From the NCBI GenBank assembly GCA_037179515.1, contig JAXCGZ010017809.1:7501-17500 (forward strand): a stretch of 10,000 nucleotides of DNA. Direction: 5' to 3'. Below are positions 9,053 through 10,000 of this stretch, one piece after another. The translations under genes and the position numbers were made by a program. This stretch comes from Halocaridina rubra (taxonomy: Eukaryota; Arthropoda; Malacostraca; Decapoda; Atyidae). The notes beneath the pieces are model-generated. The model saw only the letters and a list, made by a program, of their open reading frames with translations, had not been told where the DNA came from and did not search any database. Every line of letters starts with the position of its first letter. Position 1 is the first letter of the stretch.

Positions 9053-9261
9053 GGTTCCGGTTTTACGTCACGGACTCCTTTTTCTACCAAGGGCTAGTAC
9101 GGTTGCCTTCTTTCGAAGGACTTGTTTTGGCAGATGTAATTCTTACCCTGACCGCATGCCGTTGCCAACCTTAGACCGTGACGGGGCGCGAACCCTCGAC
9201 CTGCCGATTCAGAGTCGCGGACGCTACCGCCTGAGCCACGGCGACTACTAAAAAAGAAAAA
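9053..9261 (-). mobile_element. tRNA-derived SINE, copy 2 (inverted)
   Basis: The reverse complement reads as the same element as 7239-7438: A-box TGGCTCAGGCGG (9238-9227), B-box GGTTCGCGCCC (9194-9184), then the shared body blocks ATCTGCCAAAACAAGTCCTT, AGAAGGCAACCGT and TAGCCCTTGGTAGAAAA. It ends in CCGTGACGTAAAACCGGAACC. The anticodon region (CGA, loop CTCTGAA, TCG) would place CTG and is reminiscent of a tRNA-Gln, a weak inference. It is flanked by the perfect 15-base duplication AAAAGAGATAAAAAT at 9038-9052 and 9262-9276. A T-rich string on the SINE strand (9261-9250) sits between the duplication and the tRNA head. The plus-strand 66-codon open frame over it is not a gene. Confidence 0.92.
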
Positions 9262-9276
9262 AAAAGAGATAAAAAT
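9262..9276. repeat. Target-site duplication of SINE copy 2, right
   Basis: Perfect match to the left copy, which indicates a younger insertion than copy 1. Confidence 0.9.
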
Positions 9277-9477
9277 ATGAAATCAAAATCATGATTCTCG
9301 CTCCGCTCTCATCCAAGATCGCCACGTGGAGTTTGTGATTTGCAAACTACAAATTAATGAGGAAAACTTGTTTTATTTCGAAATAAAGTTGCCCTTTTTC
9401 CTGATGTTTTCTTAACAGTAAAACCTTTTAACAAGTTATGGTTTGAGTAAACTGCATTTTGCATGTCTGTTTTCCGG

Positions 9478-9781
<304 letters not shown>

Positions 9782-9849
9782 GGAGGAGGAGGAGAAGAAG
9801 AAGAAGAAGAAGAAGAAGAAGAAGAAGAAGAAGAAGAAGAAGAAGAAGG
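9782..9849. repeat. (GGA)4-(GAA)n microsatellite
   Basis: Four GGA units followed by about 18 GAA units, pure purine on the plus strand. It is the same GAA/TTC class as 8681-8799 but in the opposite orientation. Confidence 0.96.
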
Positions 9850-10000
9850 TATGAAAATATTTATATCCATTTTCTAGTTCAGACTCACTGCATGTAGAAT
9901 TTATTGCTTGTTATATTTAAAGTTTCTAAATGCGAATTAAAAGTGTCTACACTTCTGTTTATATGTCCGTTTTATATGTTTGTTGACAGAACAAGTTCCC

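Noticed and set aside
9051..9251. 66-codon plus-strand open frame
   Set aside because: It lies wholly inside the inverted SINE copy, whose ends are fixed by a perfect target-site duplication.

Overview
The window looks like non-coding, repeat-dominated DNA from an animal nuclear genome, most likely an arthropod and probably a decapod crustacean. That assignment is an inference from three things seen together: a CR1/Jockey-type non-LTR retrotransposon, several tRNA-derived SINE-like units, and very long, closely spaced dinucleotide and trinucleotide microsatellites. I see no host protein-coding gene, no convincing functional tRNA or rRNA gene, and nothing prokaryotic such as operons, insertion sequences or CRISPR.

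Positions 1-3325 hold a LINE on the minus strand whose 3' end lies off the left edge. ORF1 (3325 to 2245) encodes a coiled-coil protein with a probable RRM-like domain and is broken by one extra base in an A9 run. ORF2 (2338 to the window edge) is open throughout. It encodes an AP-type endonuclease followed by a reverse transcriptase, and the recognisable catalytic motifs are intact. ORF2 has no ATG ahead of its endonuclease domain. The overlap with ORF1 contains an in-register AAATTTT heptamer that would carry a -1 shift into the ORF2 frame.

Positions 3326-6188 are AT-rich, non-coding and dominated by simple repeats: GT/AT/AC compound at 3919-4133, A33 at 4404-4436, and TC followed by T29 at 5537-5655. 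A 61-bp-spaced direct repeat sits near 4585-4690.

Positions 6189-6966 form a compact array between two TA tracts: two and a partial copies of a ~275-bp unit, each with a tRNA-like segment, ending in an inverted copy that makes a 47-bp-arm palindrome.

Positions 7221-9276 contain two copies of one ~200-bp tRNA-derived SINE in opposite orientations. Each has recognisable target-site duplications (18 bp with two mismatches; 15 bp perfect). A third, more decayed tRNA-like element lies at 7557-7737. Around them and out to 10000 are GA, CG/CA/TA, TTC, TC and GAA tracts.

The only functional relationship the sequence suggests is retrotransposition: LINE enzymes copy LINE RNA and, in general, SINE RNA. 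Whether this LINE family mobilises these SINEs cannot be tested here because its 3' end is outside the window.
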